Assembly: GCA_036397995.1 (NCBI GenBank)
Contig: DASWHX010000253.1
Location: 1-46,523 of the forward strand
Reading direction: 5' to 3'
Length of the DNA: 46,523 nt
From: DASWHX01 sp036397995
Lineage (GTDB): Bacteria > Bacteroidota > Bacteroidia > Cytophagales > Cyclobacteriaceae
Every line of letters starts with the position of its first letter. The stretch's first letter is position 1. Shown here piece after piece: positions 1 to 6,374 of the stretch. The position numbers and the translations under genes are program-made. Under the pieces are notes generated by a model that was not told the DNA's origin, made no database searches, and saw only the letters and a program-made list of their open reading frames with translations.

Positions 1-146
1 GTATGGGACAACTGATTAAGGAATATTATTTCAATGAGGCGACTGAAGTTGAACTTGAGCTTCCCCAATTGCAAGGTGGAATTTACTACCTTGAATTCCT
101 GAGTGTGAATCAGCGAGTGTTGGTGCGAAAGATTATTAAAGAATAA
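1..146 (+). CDS. C-terminal end of a T9SS-secreted protein (type A sorting domain), partial
   Basis: Only the last 47 or so codons of this gene lie in the window; the frame is open from the left edge to the TAA at 144-146. The peptide has the pattern of a type IX secretion C-terminal sorting domain: a polar strand, then LPQLQGGIYYLEFLS, a turn, and a basic hydrophobic end VLVRKIIKE. Family members typically end in G-x-Y-x-L followed by a K/R-K-hydrophobic strand, which this matches. Such proteins cross the outer membrane through the T9SS, lose this tail and are anchored or released. Nothing can be said of the catalytic part, which lies upstream. Family call is fairly sure from the tail alone; the function is unknown. 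Confidence 0.7.
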   Translation, partial: MGQLIKEYYFNEATEVELELPQLQGGIYYLEFLSVNQRVLVRKIIKE

Positions 147-227
147 GTCCGGATAATCATTGTAGCGCTATGTCCTTTTTGGTGTTTCCACTTACCCTCA
201 GATACTCCGAAGGGACACTGAAGCATT

Positions 228-371
228 AAAAAGTGGAAGGGTGGCACACCTTGATGCACGTACTCAAGCGCATGTAACAGTGGGCCTTTTAGGTGTGCCA
301 CACTTTGCTGACATTAAAATCAATCAATTTTCACCTAAAATAAAAAGTGGAAGTGTGGCACACCTTGATGT
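228..371. repeat. Palindromic intergenic repeat, locus A (one partial and one full unit)
   Basis: A full unit spans about 283-371: it opens with GGCCTTTTAGGTGTGCCACA, has an AT-rich centre containing CAATCAATTTTCACCTAAAA, and closes with AAGTGGAAGTGTGGCACACC and TTGATG. The GTGTGCCACACTT and AAGTGTGGCACAC ends are inverted repeats, so a unit can fold into one long hairpin. A right-hand part of a second unit (AAAAAGTGGAAGGGTGGCAC onward, ending TTGATG) lies at 228-256. Two further units of the same family lie at 43955-44142 in the opposite orientation. No gene is carried. The open frame across 241-432 is just repeat sequence and is not called. Confidence 0.85.
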
Positions 372-454
372 TTACAAAAATTCAACTGGCAGTTTCGATG
401 CGGTGGCTCAGCAGACCCTGCGAAGACAATAAATAGGGTTAGCAGTGATCATGC

Positions 455-688
455 TCAAAAATCAAATAATTCTCTTGGAGGTACCTTTAAGCCTTTGGCT
501 AAATCAAAGAGCGTGGCGATGCCGGTGTTAAGATGCCCGTTCTCCAGCTTGTTTATAGTTGTATACGCCAGACCCGACTCATCCGCCAAATCTTCCTGGG
601 ACATCCCTTTTGAAAGGCGAAGCTTTTGAAGCTTATCTCCAAATGCCTTCAGATTGTTTCTGTTGCGGGTTTTAGAGGTTTTTGCCAC
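455..688 (-). CDS. XRE-family helix-turn-helix repressor, small
   Basis: A 77-residue protein that is almost entirely one HTH_3/XRE domain (about residues 13-75). The motif GMSQEDLADESGLAYTTINK supplies the two DNA-contacting helices, followed by KLENG, the usual helix-four signature; the N-terminus is a short basic tail. The domain is as long as stand-alone antitoxin or phage-type repressors such as HipB. No toxin gene follows it: downstream on its strand there is only the repeat locus. Two identical-half-site palindromes stand directly before the start codon (689-704 and 723-738), so autorepression is likely. What else it controls is not evident; the divergent frame at 784 may once have been a target. 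The domain call is sure, the role inferred. Confidence 0.85.
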   Translation of the reverse strand: MAKTSKTRNRNNLKAFGDKLQKLRLSKGMSQEDLADESGLAYTTINKLENGHLNTGIATLFDLAKGLKVPPRELFDF

Positions 689-738
689 ATAGCAAATCTG
701 CTATAAAATAAAATCCGGCGGTATAGCCAACCTGCTAT
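689..738. promoter_or_regulatory. Two operator-like palindromes ATAGC-N6-GCTAT upstream of the XRE gene
   Basis: ATAGC(6)GCTAT occurs at 689-704 and again at 723-738. Both have the same half sites and the same six-base spacer length, and their starts are 34 bp apart, close to three helical turns. The first begins one base upstream of the XRE start codon (686-688). This fits a cooperative dimer-dimer site for an XRE repressor that shuts off its own promoter. Binding itself is inferred. Confidence 0.6.
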
Positions 739-783
739 GGATTTGATATATTGAAGCCATTAAACCAACTGCTGGAATGAGCA

Positions 784-969
784 ATGATGATGGAACTGCC
801 AAGAGACCTGAACCTGATTAAGCTGCCCGTAAATATTGAAATAATTATTTATCACATCCGCGAAGAGTTACGCACTTGCAAGGCTGCTGTCTCTCCGGAT
901 GGCAGGCCCGATGAGGCCTGGCGTACCTCCAGCCTGGCATCCCTTATTTTATGCTTTACCTGCCTTTGA
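784..969 (+). pseudogene. Possible remnant of a small helical protein, truncated
   Basis: The frame opens with a plausible protein-like stretch (MELPRDLNLIKLPVNIEIII then YHIREELRTCK) that I think resembles a family of short uncharacterised Bacteroidota proteins. After about residue 33 the sequence turns into low-complexity, hairpin-forming DNA: an inverted repeat GATGGCAGGC/GCCTGGCATC with one mismatch sits at 898-907 and 932-941. The rest of the frame (AAVSPDGRPDEAWRTSS and on) does not look like the continuation of the same protein. The reading is therefore a gene start cut by later sequence. It is divergent from the XRE gene across the paired operators. The family resemblance is from memory and unsure. 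Confidence 0.25.
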
Positions 970-1508
970 CTGCAAAGACAATCTGAATATAAATTTGCGT
1001 GTAGGTGTTGGGCATATTTCAGGTCGCTCCTACGGAGCTTACTTATTGCATTGTTTTATTTTCTACAAACTGGAGGGTCCCTACGGGACTTAACGGGTTT
1101 AACTATTTTTCATTTCTTCGACAGAATAAATCTACCCATTGCACAACGGTTAGCGTAAGAAAGTACAGACTGTGTTGGCCGGTAATAAAATATTTATCTC
1201 CTGACATATTTATTTTTACCGCCAAGTTAAAGCTAATGTGCGTTACAGACGCACATTCCCCTGGCACCTCGTGGAACACGAGGGCCATGTTCGGGGATTT
1301 TAAATTTTCTATTGTTTAATAATATTGAGCCATTCAAACCAAGCACGTAACTCCGCAGAGTAGCTACCAATGGTATAGGGCGTTTTTTTCACTTTCACTA
1401 TTTCCTCTCTTTACTATACGTTCAGCTGGTAATTTAAGTAACCGAAGCTTTTGAGATAGGTAAAATTTTCGGGCCACATCTTGCAGTTTGCAGTCGTCTC
1501 TGTCCTTA
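970..1508. other. Gene-poor stretch with a cluster of short perfect hairpins
   Basis: No convincing gene is present here. Four short hairpins stand out: GCTCC-TAC-GGAGC (1026-1038), GTCCC-TAC-GGGAC (1077-1089), AATGTGCGT-TACAG-ACGCACATT (1235-1257) and CCTCGTG-GAA-CACGAGG (1267-1283). The first two share the loop TAC and are about 50 bp apart. This has the look of degraded interspersed repeats common in Bacteroidota intergenic DNA. On the minus strand at about 1312-1500 there are short protein-like fragments in two frames without starts, too weak to call. Confidence 0.5.
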
Positions 1509-1976
1509 TTATTCTATGTTGTCAAAGTGGCGGATACCTAATGAAAACGGAAAAATGTCTGCTTGTTGAATACCTTTCACTACAGCGGGGTCATTGGATA
1601 AAATTTCTTTAGCAGTTTCTATGTTTTTTGCCTTAATCAGTGCAATCCCAAAAAGTCGTTTGTCATCTGGTAGAAATAGTGTCCGGCCTGCAAAAATCAA
1701 AATGCCCGATTTGCCCAAATTCTCCAAAAAGTTTGTGTGTTGCTCAATGGTTTTCCAAGCATCCTCTGTCCATTTGTCGGGAGAGTTGTAGTTGTCTGTC
1801 AAACGCAAATGATAGCAGAATATGCTGTCAGAGATGTTCTGTTGGAAAGTGATGTCTGTCGGTTGTAAAGTTTTTTCGGTCATATGTTTTTCTTTGGAGT
1901 TATCACATTGCACGCAGGACATTGTCAGCAAAAGTCCGAATAAATGAATTGTCAAGTGTCGCATGCTTGTCTTCAT
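1509..1976 (-). CDS. YciI-like domain protein, probable lipoprotein
   Basis: A 155-residue protein with an N-terminal hydrophobic segment (about residues 7-20) ending in LLTMSC, a possible lipoprotein cleavage site with Cys21; the position -3 residue is not ideal, so export is likely but lipidation is less certain. From about residue 45 it looks like a YCII-related ferredoxin-like alpha-beta fold: a conserved GKSGILIFAGRTLF, then FGIALIKAKNIETAKEILSN, then DPAVVKGIQQADIFPFSLG, the typical end with a DPAV turn and PF strand. Cytoplasmic YciI proteins are small putative enzymes of poorly known activity; an exported version is less usual. It stands alone on the minus strand next to a hairpin element at 1985-2124, in an accessory neighbourhood. 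No function beyond the fold can be assigned. Confidence 0.7.
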   Translation of the reverse strand: MKTSMRHLTIHLFGLLLTMSCVQCDNSKEKHMTEKTLQPTDITFQQNISDSIFCYHLRLTDNYNSPDKWTEDAWKTIEQHTNFLENLGKSGILIFAGRTLFLPDDKRLFGIALIKAKNIETAKEILSNDPAVVKGIQQADIFPFSLGIRHFDNIE

Positions 1977-1984
1977 TTAAAATA

Positions 1985-2124
1985 CCTATAACGTTCCCGG
2001 CGCTCAAAGAAAGGCGGGCAGTGAGCGTTTCGCTTTCCCTGCCGATGAGCTGCACCACGGGGGATACTCTTTAAATATAGAAATTTTCACACCACTTTTA
2101 CTCGCACGAATATTAGCGGCTGGC
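1985..2124 (+). repeat. attC-like imperfect hairpin, left of the VOC gene
   Basis: Starts with CCTATAACG and ends with ATTAGCGGCTGGC. In between, GCTCA (2002-2006) pairs with TGAGC (2046-2050), GGCAG (2017-2021) with CTGCC (2039-2043), and GCG-TTT-CGC closes the tip, leaving unpaired bulges on one arm. The outer CCC and GGG runs also pair. An imperfect stem with bulges on one side and TAAC/GTTA-like ends is the architecture of integron attC sites, but no integrase is in the window, and the end boxes match only loosely. A similar element in opposite orientation lies at 2619-2699. Confidence 0.4.
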
Positions 2125-2141
2125 ATTTTGTCACAAATAGT

Positions 2142-2543
2142 TTAATTCTTTCTTGAAGGAGGTTCAATTAAGTCCCAAAGATTGCCATATAAGTCTTCAA
2201 AAACAGCAACAGTTCCCCAGGTTTCTTTTACAGGTTCTCTTACAATTGAAACTCCTTTGTCCACTAAGTTTTCATAATCTCTTTTAAAATTGTCAGTTTG
2301 AAGAAATAAAAAAACTCGGCCTCCGGTCTGATTACCTACCCTGCTTTTTTGTTCTTCATTAATAGCTTTTGCTAATAACAGGCAACATTCATTCGAACCT
2401 TTTGGAGCAAGTAACACCCATCTTTTAGTTTCTGTTAAGACAGTATCTTCGATTAGAGTGAAATTAAGTACTGAAGTGTAATAATTAATTGCCTCATCAT
2501 AATCGTTAACAACCAAAGAAATATGTACAATTTTTTGTCTCAT
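2142..2543 (-). CDS. VOC-family (glyoxalase/bleomycin-resistance fold) protein
   Basis: A 133-residue single VOC protein. It opens with QKIVHISLVVNDYDEAINYY, the first beta-alpha unit with a metal-ligand-position His6, and has FTLIEDT and RWVLLAPKGS in the first module. The second module has GGRVFLFLQTDNF, a helix with YENLVDKGVSIVREP, and ends GTVAVFEDLYGNLWDLIEPP, the conserved end where a glutamate (in DLIEP) is usually a metal ligand. Family members include glyoxalase I, dioxygenases and drug-binding proteins; substrate cannot be told. It is a stand-alone gene on the minus strand, flanked by two attC-like hairpins, as often seen for VOC genes carried in cassettes. The fold is sure; the activity is open. 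Confidence 0.85.
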   Translation of the reverse strand: MRQKIVHISLVVNDYDEAINYYTSVLNFTLIEDTVLTETKRWVLLAPKGSNECCLLLAKAINEEQKSRVGNQTGGRVFLFLQTDNFKRDYENLVDKGVSIVREPVKETWGTVAVFEDLYGNLWDLIEPPSRKN

Positions 2544-2618
2544 TACTTGTCAAGTTCGCCTAAAAAAAACCTGTCATTGTTCATCAATTAACCCTGGCTG
2601 TCGATTGAATGCTTCTGA

Positions 2619-2699
2619 CTAACAGCCCTGGCTAAGAAACGTGGAGCTTTTCGGAGTGATTTCCTGTCCGCCCCATGTTTTCTTAGGTGCCGTTATAGG
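2619..2699 (-). repeat. attC-like imperfect hairpin, right of the VOC gene
   Basis: Read on the minus strand, it begins CCTATAACGGC and ends GGCTGTTAG. The end boxes pair (TAACAGC at 2620-2626 with GCCGTTA at 2689-2695, one wobble). Inside, CTAAGAAA (2632-2639) pairs with TTTCTTAG (2679-2686), a GC-rich block pairs next, and CGGA (2652-2655) pairs with TCCG (2667-2670), with an unpaired run of A (TTTT on the plus strand at 2648-2651) on one arm. About 75 nt, a good size for an attC site. The end boxes match the RYYYAAC/GTTRRRY consensus only loosely, so the call is tentative. Confidence 0.45.
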
Positions 2700-2724
2700 T
2701 CGTTTTTTCTTATTTTCTTGTCCA

Positions 2725-2862
2725 TTATATAAATAATATAACACTATAAGAAATCAAATTTGCTGTTCCGTGAGCAATCCATCCAGGAATAATACTACCA
2801 AACGCTAATTTTTCGTTAATATATGTTTTTAGATAACCAGGCACGGATATGAATATCCGCGC
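2725..2862 (-). pseudogene. C-terminal fragment of a CPBP intramembrane protease
   Basis: This short frame, too small to be picked up as an open gene, ends at a TAA (2725-2727) and encodes KTYINEKLAFGSIIPGWIAH followed by GTANLISYSVILFI. The block GSIIPGWIAHGTANL is the last conserved CPBP (Abi/CAAX-like) helix, in which a His followed by N is normally part of the metal site. Upstream in the same frame only about 11 non-family residues remain before an in-frame stop, and there is no ATG. The junction coincides with a perfect palindrome (2844-2859). The gene is thus a 5'-deleted remnant. Position relative to the attC-like hairpin (which follows it on the same strand) fits a decayed cassette. 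Confidence 0.5.
2844..2859. repeat. Perfect palindrome CGGATAT-GA-ATATCCG
   Basis: A 7-bp perfect stem with a two-base centre, followed by GCGCTCACTGCGGGTTT, which carries further CGGAT-like half sites (CAAATCC at 2876-2882). It resembles short interspersed repeats seen between Bacteroidota genes and marks the point where the CPBP reading frame loses family similarity. Confidence 0.5.
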
Positions 2863-2955
2863 TCACTGCGGGTTTCAAATCCATCGAGATTTTTTGAATT
2901 GACTGGGTTTAGCTAAATTTTCGTGTAAGATTTTATTGAGTATCTGCCAAAAATA

Positions 2956-2982
2956 AAAAAGCCATCTTACCGATGGCTTTTT
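2956..2982 (-). terminator. Rho-independent terminator after tsf (bidirectional)
   Basis: AAAAAGCCATC-TTACC-GATGGCTTTTT: a perfect six-base GC-containing core with A/T runs on both sides, 22 bp beyond the tsf stop. It ends the ribosomal-protein operon on the minus strand, and can also stop transcription coming from the left. Confidence 0.9.
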
Positions 2983-3003
2983 ATGTCATTTCAAGTTGGT
3001 TCT

Positions 3004-3831
3004 TCAACTTACACTTACTCTTTTAAATGCGCTTACTGAAAGATTTTTTGAAATTCCTTCCAGGTATTTTTGCACTGTTAAGTTATTATCCTTTACAAAT
3101 GTCTGGTTAAGCAGTGTATTCTCTTTAAAGAATTTGTTGAGTTTTCCTAGTGCAATTTTTTCAAGCATTTCTTCCGCTTTCCCTTCTTGTCTTGCCTGTT
3201 CTTTGCCTATTTCAATTTCCTTCTCGATCACAGTTTGATCCACATCATCCTTATTCACGGCAACCGGATTCATGGCAGCAATTTGCATGGCAACATCTTT
3301 CCCCGCCTGTGACACATCAGTTTCATTGGTTCCTGTAAGAGCTACCAGCACTCCCAGTTTACTGCCTGCATGAATGTAAGGTATTACCATTTCACCTGTC
3401 AGGGTAGTATAGTCCACAATTTCGATTTTCTCTCCTATCTTACCTACCAATTCAATTATTTTTTCCTGAACCGTTAGGTTTTGAGCCGGAAGCTTAAGTA
3501 ATTCCTCCAGTGATGCAGGTCTATTTTTAAAGGCAGTCTCGAGGATGAGGTTACCCAACCTCTGGAATTCTTCATTTTTAGCTACAAAATCCGTCTCACA
3601 TCCTAAAGCCACTAAAACTGCTTCTTTCTGGTCATCGGTAGTTTTAATAAAGACTGAACCTTCGGTAGTATTTCTATCCGCTCTTGAAGCAGACACTTTT
3701 TGACCTTTCTTTCTCAATATTTCAATAGCCTTTTCGAAATCACCATTGGCTTCTGTTAATGCTTTTTTGCAGTCCATCATGCCCGCACCGGTCATTTGTC
3801 TCAGTTTATTTACATCTTGTGCTGTTATCAT
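3004..3831 (-). CDS. tsf: Elongation factor Ts
   Basis: EF-Ts, the guanine-nucleotide exchange factor that releases GDP from EF-Tu in the cytoplasm. The protein has 275 residues, normal for the family. Residues 1-45 form the UBA-like N-terminal domain (VNKLRQMTGAGMMDCKKALT is the family signature), and CETDFVAKNEEF at 78-89 contains the TDF motif that disrupts the Mg site of EF-Tu. Later HIAAMNP-like text appears as MQIAAMNPVAVNKDDV, a second conserved block. It is last in the rplM-rpsI-rpsB-tsf operon, with a 3-bp-clean ATG start. A hairpin with a T-run lies between it and rpsB, so its level may be set partly by read-through. A strong terminator follows. Identity is certain. Confidence 0.98.
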   Translation of the reverse strand: MITAQDVNKLRQMTGAGMMDCKKALTEANGDFEKAIEILRKKGQKVSASRADRNTTEGSVFIKTTDDQKEAVLVALGCETDFVAKNEEFQRLGNLILETAFKNRPASLEELLKLPAQNLTVQEKIIELVGKIGEKIEIVDYTTLTGEMVIPYIHAGSKLGVLVALTGTNETDVSQAGKDVAMQIAAMNPVAVNKDDVDQTVIEKEIEIGKEQARQEGKAEEMLEKIALGKLNKFFKENTLLNQTFVKDNNLTVQKYLEGISKNLSVSAFKRVSVS

Positions 3832-3858
3832 GACAATTTTTTTTGAATTTTAAATAAT

Positions 3859-3893
3859 AAAAAATTGAACACCGGAAGCTCCAATGTTCAATT
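3859..3893 (-). terminator. Hairpin with T-run between rpsB and tsf (attenuator/terminator)
   Basis: On the minus strand AATTGAACA pairs with TGTTCAATT (3885-3893 with 3863-3871), with an inner GGA-GCT-TCC, and is followed by a run of six T (A-run 3859-3864 on the plus strand). It starts 26 bp after the rpsB stop and ends 28 bp before the tsf start, so it can lower tsf relative to rpsB or act as a processing site. Confidence 0.65.
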
Positions 3894-3918
3894 CATAAAA
3901 ATAATTTATCAGAATTTC

Positions 3919-4710
3919 TTAATTAGAGGCTTCTTTTTCTTTCACTGGTTCTTCCTGGCCGGTTTCGTCAGCTTTTCTTTTCACTTCCTCCTGCTCTTTA
4001 AGCTTTGCGTCATCTTTATCTTTCCTACGCTCTTCGAGCCCCTCTTCCACCGCTCGGCAAACAACTTTCACTATTAAATCGATTGACTTAAAAGCATCAT
4101 CATTTGCCGGTATAGGATAATCAATGGTTGTTGGATCAGAGTTTGTATCCACCATTGCAATAACCGGGATATTCAACTTGATGGCTTCTTTAACGGCGAT
4201 ATGCTCACGCTTAACATCCACAACAAATAAGGCTGCCGGAAGTCTGGTTAGGTCAGAAATTCCTCCCAGCACTTTTTCAAGTTTGCCTTTTTCCCGGGAA
4301 ATCATCAATTTTTCTCTCTTAGCCAGGTTTTGATAGGCTTCATCCTTTGTCAACTTATCAATAGATGACATTTTCTTCAATGACTTCCTGATTGTAGCAA
4401 AGTTAGTTAGCATTCCACCGAGCCATCTTTCGGTTACATAGGGCATGTTTAACCGTTGCGCTTCAGATCCCACTATTGACTTAGCTTGCTTCTTGGTTGC
4501 AACAAACAGAACTTTTCTACCAGATCGCACAATTCCTTTCATTGCAATGCAAGCGCTATCCAGGCATTCCATGGTTTTCTTCAGATCTATCAGGTGAATG
4601 CCGTTCTTTTCCATGAAAATAAACCCGGACATCCTGGGGTCCCACTTTCTTGTGAGGTGACCAAAATGAACTCCTGCATCCAATAAATCTTTATACTCAA
4701 CTCTTGCCAT
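3919..4710 (-). CDS. rpsB: 30S ribosomal protein S2
   Basis: S2 of the small ribosomal subunit, which assembles late and is required for S1 docking and mRNA binding. It has 263 residues. The N-terminus MARVEYKDLLDAGVHFGHLT and KWDPRMSGFIFMEKNGIHLI are the standard S2 signature 1; LGGMLTNFATIRKSLKKM and the block PAALFVVDVKREHIAVKEA with IPVIAMVDTNSDP are the other conserved parts. From about residue 222 the chain continues into a charged tail (EEGLEERRKDKDDAKLKEQE and on) that is lineage-specific, as in many Bacteroidota. The start is 12 bp after the rpsI stop, consistent with one operon. Identity is certain. Confidence 0.98.
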   Translation of the reverse strand: MARVEYKDLLDAGVHFGHLTRKWDPRMSGFIFMEKNGIHLIDLKKTMECLDSACIAMKGIVRSGRKVLFVATKKQAKSIVGSEAQRLNMPYVTERWLGGMLTNFATIRKSLKKMSSIDKLTKDEAYQNLAKREKLMISREKGKLEKVLGGISDLTRLPAALFVVDVKREHIAVKEAIKLNIPVIAMVDTNSDPTTIDYPIPANDDAFKSIDLIVKVVCRAVEEGLEERRKDKDDAKLKEQEEVKRKADETGQEEPVKEKEASN

Positions 4711-4722
4711 TTAATGCAAATT

Positions 4723-5109
4723 TTATCTTTTACTAAATTGAAATCTTTTTCTTGCTTTTCTTCTGCCGTATTTCTTACGCTCTACCATTCTTGGATCCCG
4801 GGTAAGGAATCCAGCTTTTTTCAGCGGGGGGCGGTTATCCGGATTTTCTTCACATAAAACTCTGGCTATTCCTAACCGGACTGCTTCAGCCTGACCTTTG
4901 AACCCACCGCCTTCAACATTAATATTAAAATCATAACTGGCCGTCGCGTTTACTATCTCAAGGGGTTGCTTAACGATAGTCTGGAGGATTTCGGATGGAA
5001 AATAATCTTCCAACTTCCGATCATTAATTTGAATGATACCCTTGCCAGATTTCAGGTACACTCTGGCAACTGAGGTCTTCCGTCTTCCAATCTTATTAGT
5101 TTGTTCCAT
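4723..5109 (-). CDS. rpsI: 30S ribosomal protein S9
   Basis: S9 (128 residues) of the small subunit head; its extended C-terminal tail reaches the P-site tRNA. The N-terminus NKIGRRKTSVARVYLKSGKG, the middle block GGGFKGQAEAVRLGIARVL and the C-terminal end KKYGRRKARKRFQFSKR, with the universal final SKR, are all present. The start is three bases after the rplM stop codon, so the two are translationally coupled as they are in nearly all bacteria. Identity is certain. Confidence 0.98.
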   Translation of the reverse strand: MEQTNKIGRRKTSVARVYLKSGKGIIQINDRKLEDYFPSEILQTIVKQPLEIVNATASYDFNINVEGGGFKGQAEAVRLGIARVLCEENPDNRPPLKKAGFLTRDPRMVERKKYGRRKARKRFQFSKR

Positions 5110-5112
5110 CGA

Positions 5113-5562
5113 TTACGATTGCAGTTTGATTTGTTTAGGTTTTTGTGCTTCATGAGGATGTTCTGCGCCTTCATAAACATGAAGATTATTAAATATTGCC
5201 CTCCCCAATCTGTTTTTTGGAAGCATACCTCTCACCGCCGCTTCAATTATCCTGGCCGAGGATCTTGCTTTTACCTGTTTAGCAGTTAAACTCTTTTGGC
5301 CTCCTGGATATCCACTGTATCGTGTATAGGTCTTCTGATCCCACTTCTTTCCTGTTAGCTTTACCTTATCCGCGTTAATAACAATAACATTATCGCCGCC
5401 ATCAACGTGGGGAGTAAACCCGGGCTTATTCTTTCCCCGAATTATTGCAGCCACCTGGCTCGATAATCTACCCAACACCTGAGCATCTGCATCTACCAGT
5501 ACCCATTTCTTATCTACGGTTGCAACGTTTTGAAATTTCGTCTTGTAACTTAAACTATCCAC
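5113..5562 (-). CDS. rplM: 50S ribosomal protein L13
   Basis: L13 (149 residues), an early assembly protein of the large subunit that binds 23S rRNA. Recognisable blocks are KKWVLVDADAQVLGRLSSQV, the signature KTYTRYSGYPGG followed by KSLTAKQV, and AVRGMLPKNRLGRAIFNNLH with YEGAEHPHEAQKP at the end. It is the first gene of the operon; a Bacteroidota-type promoter stands 45 bp upstream of the start (5607-5637). In many bacteria L13 or S9 feeds back on this operon, but no leader structure is clear enough here to claim that. Identity is certain. Confidence 0.98.
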   Translation of the reverse strand: MDSLSYKTKFQNVATVDKKWVLVDADAQVLGRLSSQVAAIIRGKNKPGFTPHVDGGDNVIVINADKVKLTGKKWDQKTYTRYSGYPGGQKSLTAKQVKARSSARIIEAAVRGMLPKNRLGRAIFNNLHVYEGAEHPHEAQKPKQIKLQS

Positions 5563-5606
5563 TTTTCCTTATTGTTAATTTTTTCACAGGCCTTTAAAAG
5601 GAGGCA

Positions 5607-5637
5607 CAAAGATAGAGTCTTCTCCCCTGAAATACAA
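5607..5637 (-). promoter_or_regulatory. Bacteroidota-type promoter of the rplM operon
   Basis: On the minus strand: TTG (5635-5637), 20 bases, then TATCTTTG (5607-5614), a full match to the -33/-7 consensus TTTG-N19-20-TAnnTTTG of this phylum. About 45 bp separate the -7 box from the rplM start. Confidence 0.8.
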
Positions 5638-5663
5638 TATGCATTTATGTCTTTTTGGCAATT

Positions 5664-6374
5664 TTAGCGGTACTTGGCTAAGGATTTTAACAAGACGGCA
5701 AAATCCTTGGGATATTGAGCAGTGACTTTATGGTTGACTCCATTAATGCCTTTGAATTCTATGGAAAATGCATGCAAGGCCATTCGTTTGATCAGCGGGA
5801 GTTCCTCTGTAAATTTTTTCAGGTTGAATCTTTTCTTCAATTGGCTCAGGAATACATCTTTCCCGCCATATTCGCGATCACCGAGGATAGAAGCATCCAT
5901 GGATTGCAGATGCGCCCTGATTTGATGGGTTCTTCCTGTCATTGGGACACACTCAACCAGGGAGTGATACCGGTAGGTATCCAGCGTGGTGAAGATGGTT
6001 GTAGACTCTTTTCCTATATTGGATGTTCTGCTCTTGCCCCTTCCGGTTTGCTGAAGAGATTTATCATTTCTGAAGTTCTTGAAATCGTGCAGTCCATCAA
6101 CCACCGCATGGTAGATTTTCTTTACCTTCCTTACTTCAAATAATTTAGAGACAAATTTATATGTATCGGAATTCTTGGCCACCAAAAGAACTCCCGAGGT
6201 TTCTTTATCCAGCCGGTGACATATCTGGCATCCCGGATATACAGCTTTTGCCATTTGTAAAATGTTAATTGGCGAAAACCTGTCTTCCAAAGTTGATATC
6301 CCGGCCGGCTTATTTAAAAAGATATGATTTTCATCTTCACTGATAATAAGGTTTTGAAATCGAATTTGGGCCAT
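5664..6374 (-). CDS. RluA-family RNA pseudouridine synthase
   Basis: Isomerises uridine to pseudouridine in rRNA or tRNA. The 236-residue chain begins directly with the catalytic domain (no S4 domain): DENHIFLNKPAGISTL, then HRLDKETSGVLLVAK at 53-67 with the catalytic Asp56, then KIYHAVVDG, and TGRTHQIRAHLQSMDASILG, the conserved RTHQIR motif, followed by GDREYGG. This is the RluA/RluC/RluD/TruC superfamily; which uridine is modified cannot be told. Its start overlaps the stop of the upstream kinase by one base (TAATG), so it is the last gene of a six-gene operon. The family is certain. Confidence 0.93.
   Translation of the reverse strand: MAQIRFQNLIISEDENHIFLNKPAGISTLEDRFSPINILQMAKAVYPGCQICHRLDKETSGVLLVAKNSDTYKFVSKLFEVRKVKKIYHAVVDGLHDFKNFRNDKSLQQTGRGKSRTSNIGKESTTIFTTLDTYRYHSLVECVPMTGRTHQIRAHLQSMDASILGDREYGGKDVFLSQLKKRFNLKKFTEELPLIKRMALHAFSIEFKGINGVNHKVTAQYPKDFAVLLKSLAKYR

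Noticed and set aside
228..371. CRISPR-like repetition
   Set aside because: Only one to two units with palindromic ends, no regular spacers and no cas genes; it is an interspersed hairpin repeat.
241..432. Open frame of 63 codons across the repeat
   Set aside because: It is a translation of the repeat units and their flank; no protein-like features.
899..1319. Overlapping short open frames on both strands
   Set aside because: They translate hairpin-rich intergenic DNA (GRSYGAY, GPYGT from palindromes) and have no family pattern.
1312..1500. Protein-like minus-strand fragments (SYSAELRAWFEWLNIIKQ; ARKFYLSQKLRLLKLPAE)
   Set aside because: No start codons, different frames, interrupted by stops. 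Could be remnants of a mobile gene, but nothing can be assigned.
5715..6143. 142-codon plus-strand frame opposite the pseudouridine synthase
   Set aside because: Antisense shadow of a clearly conserved RluA-family gene.
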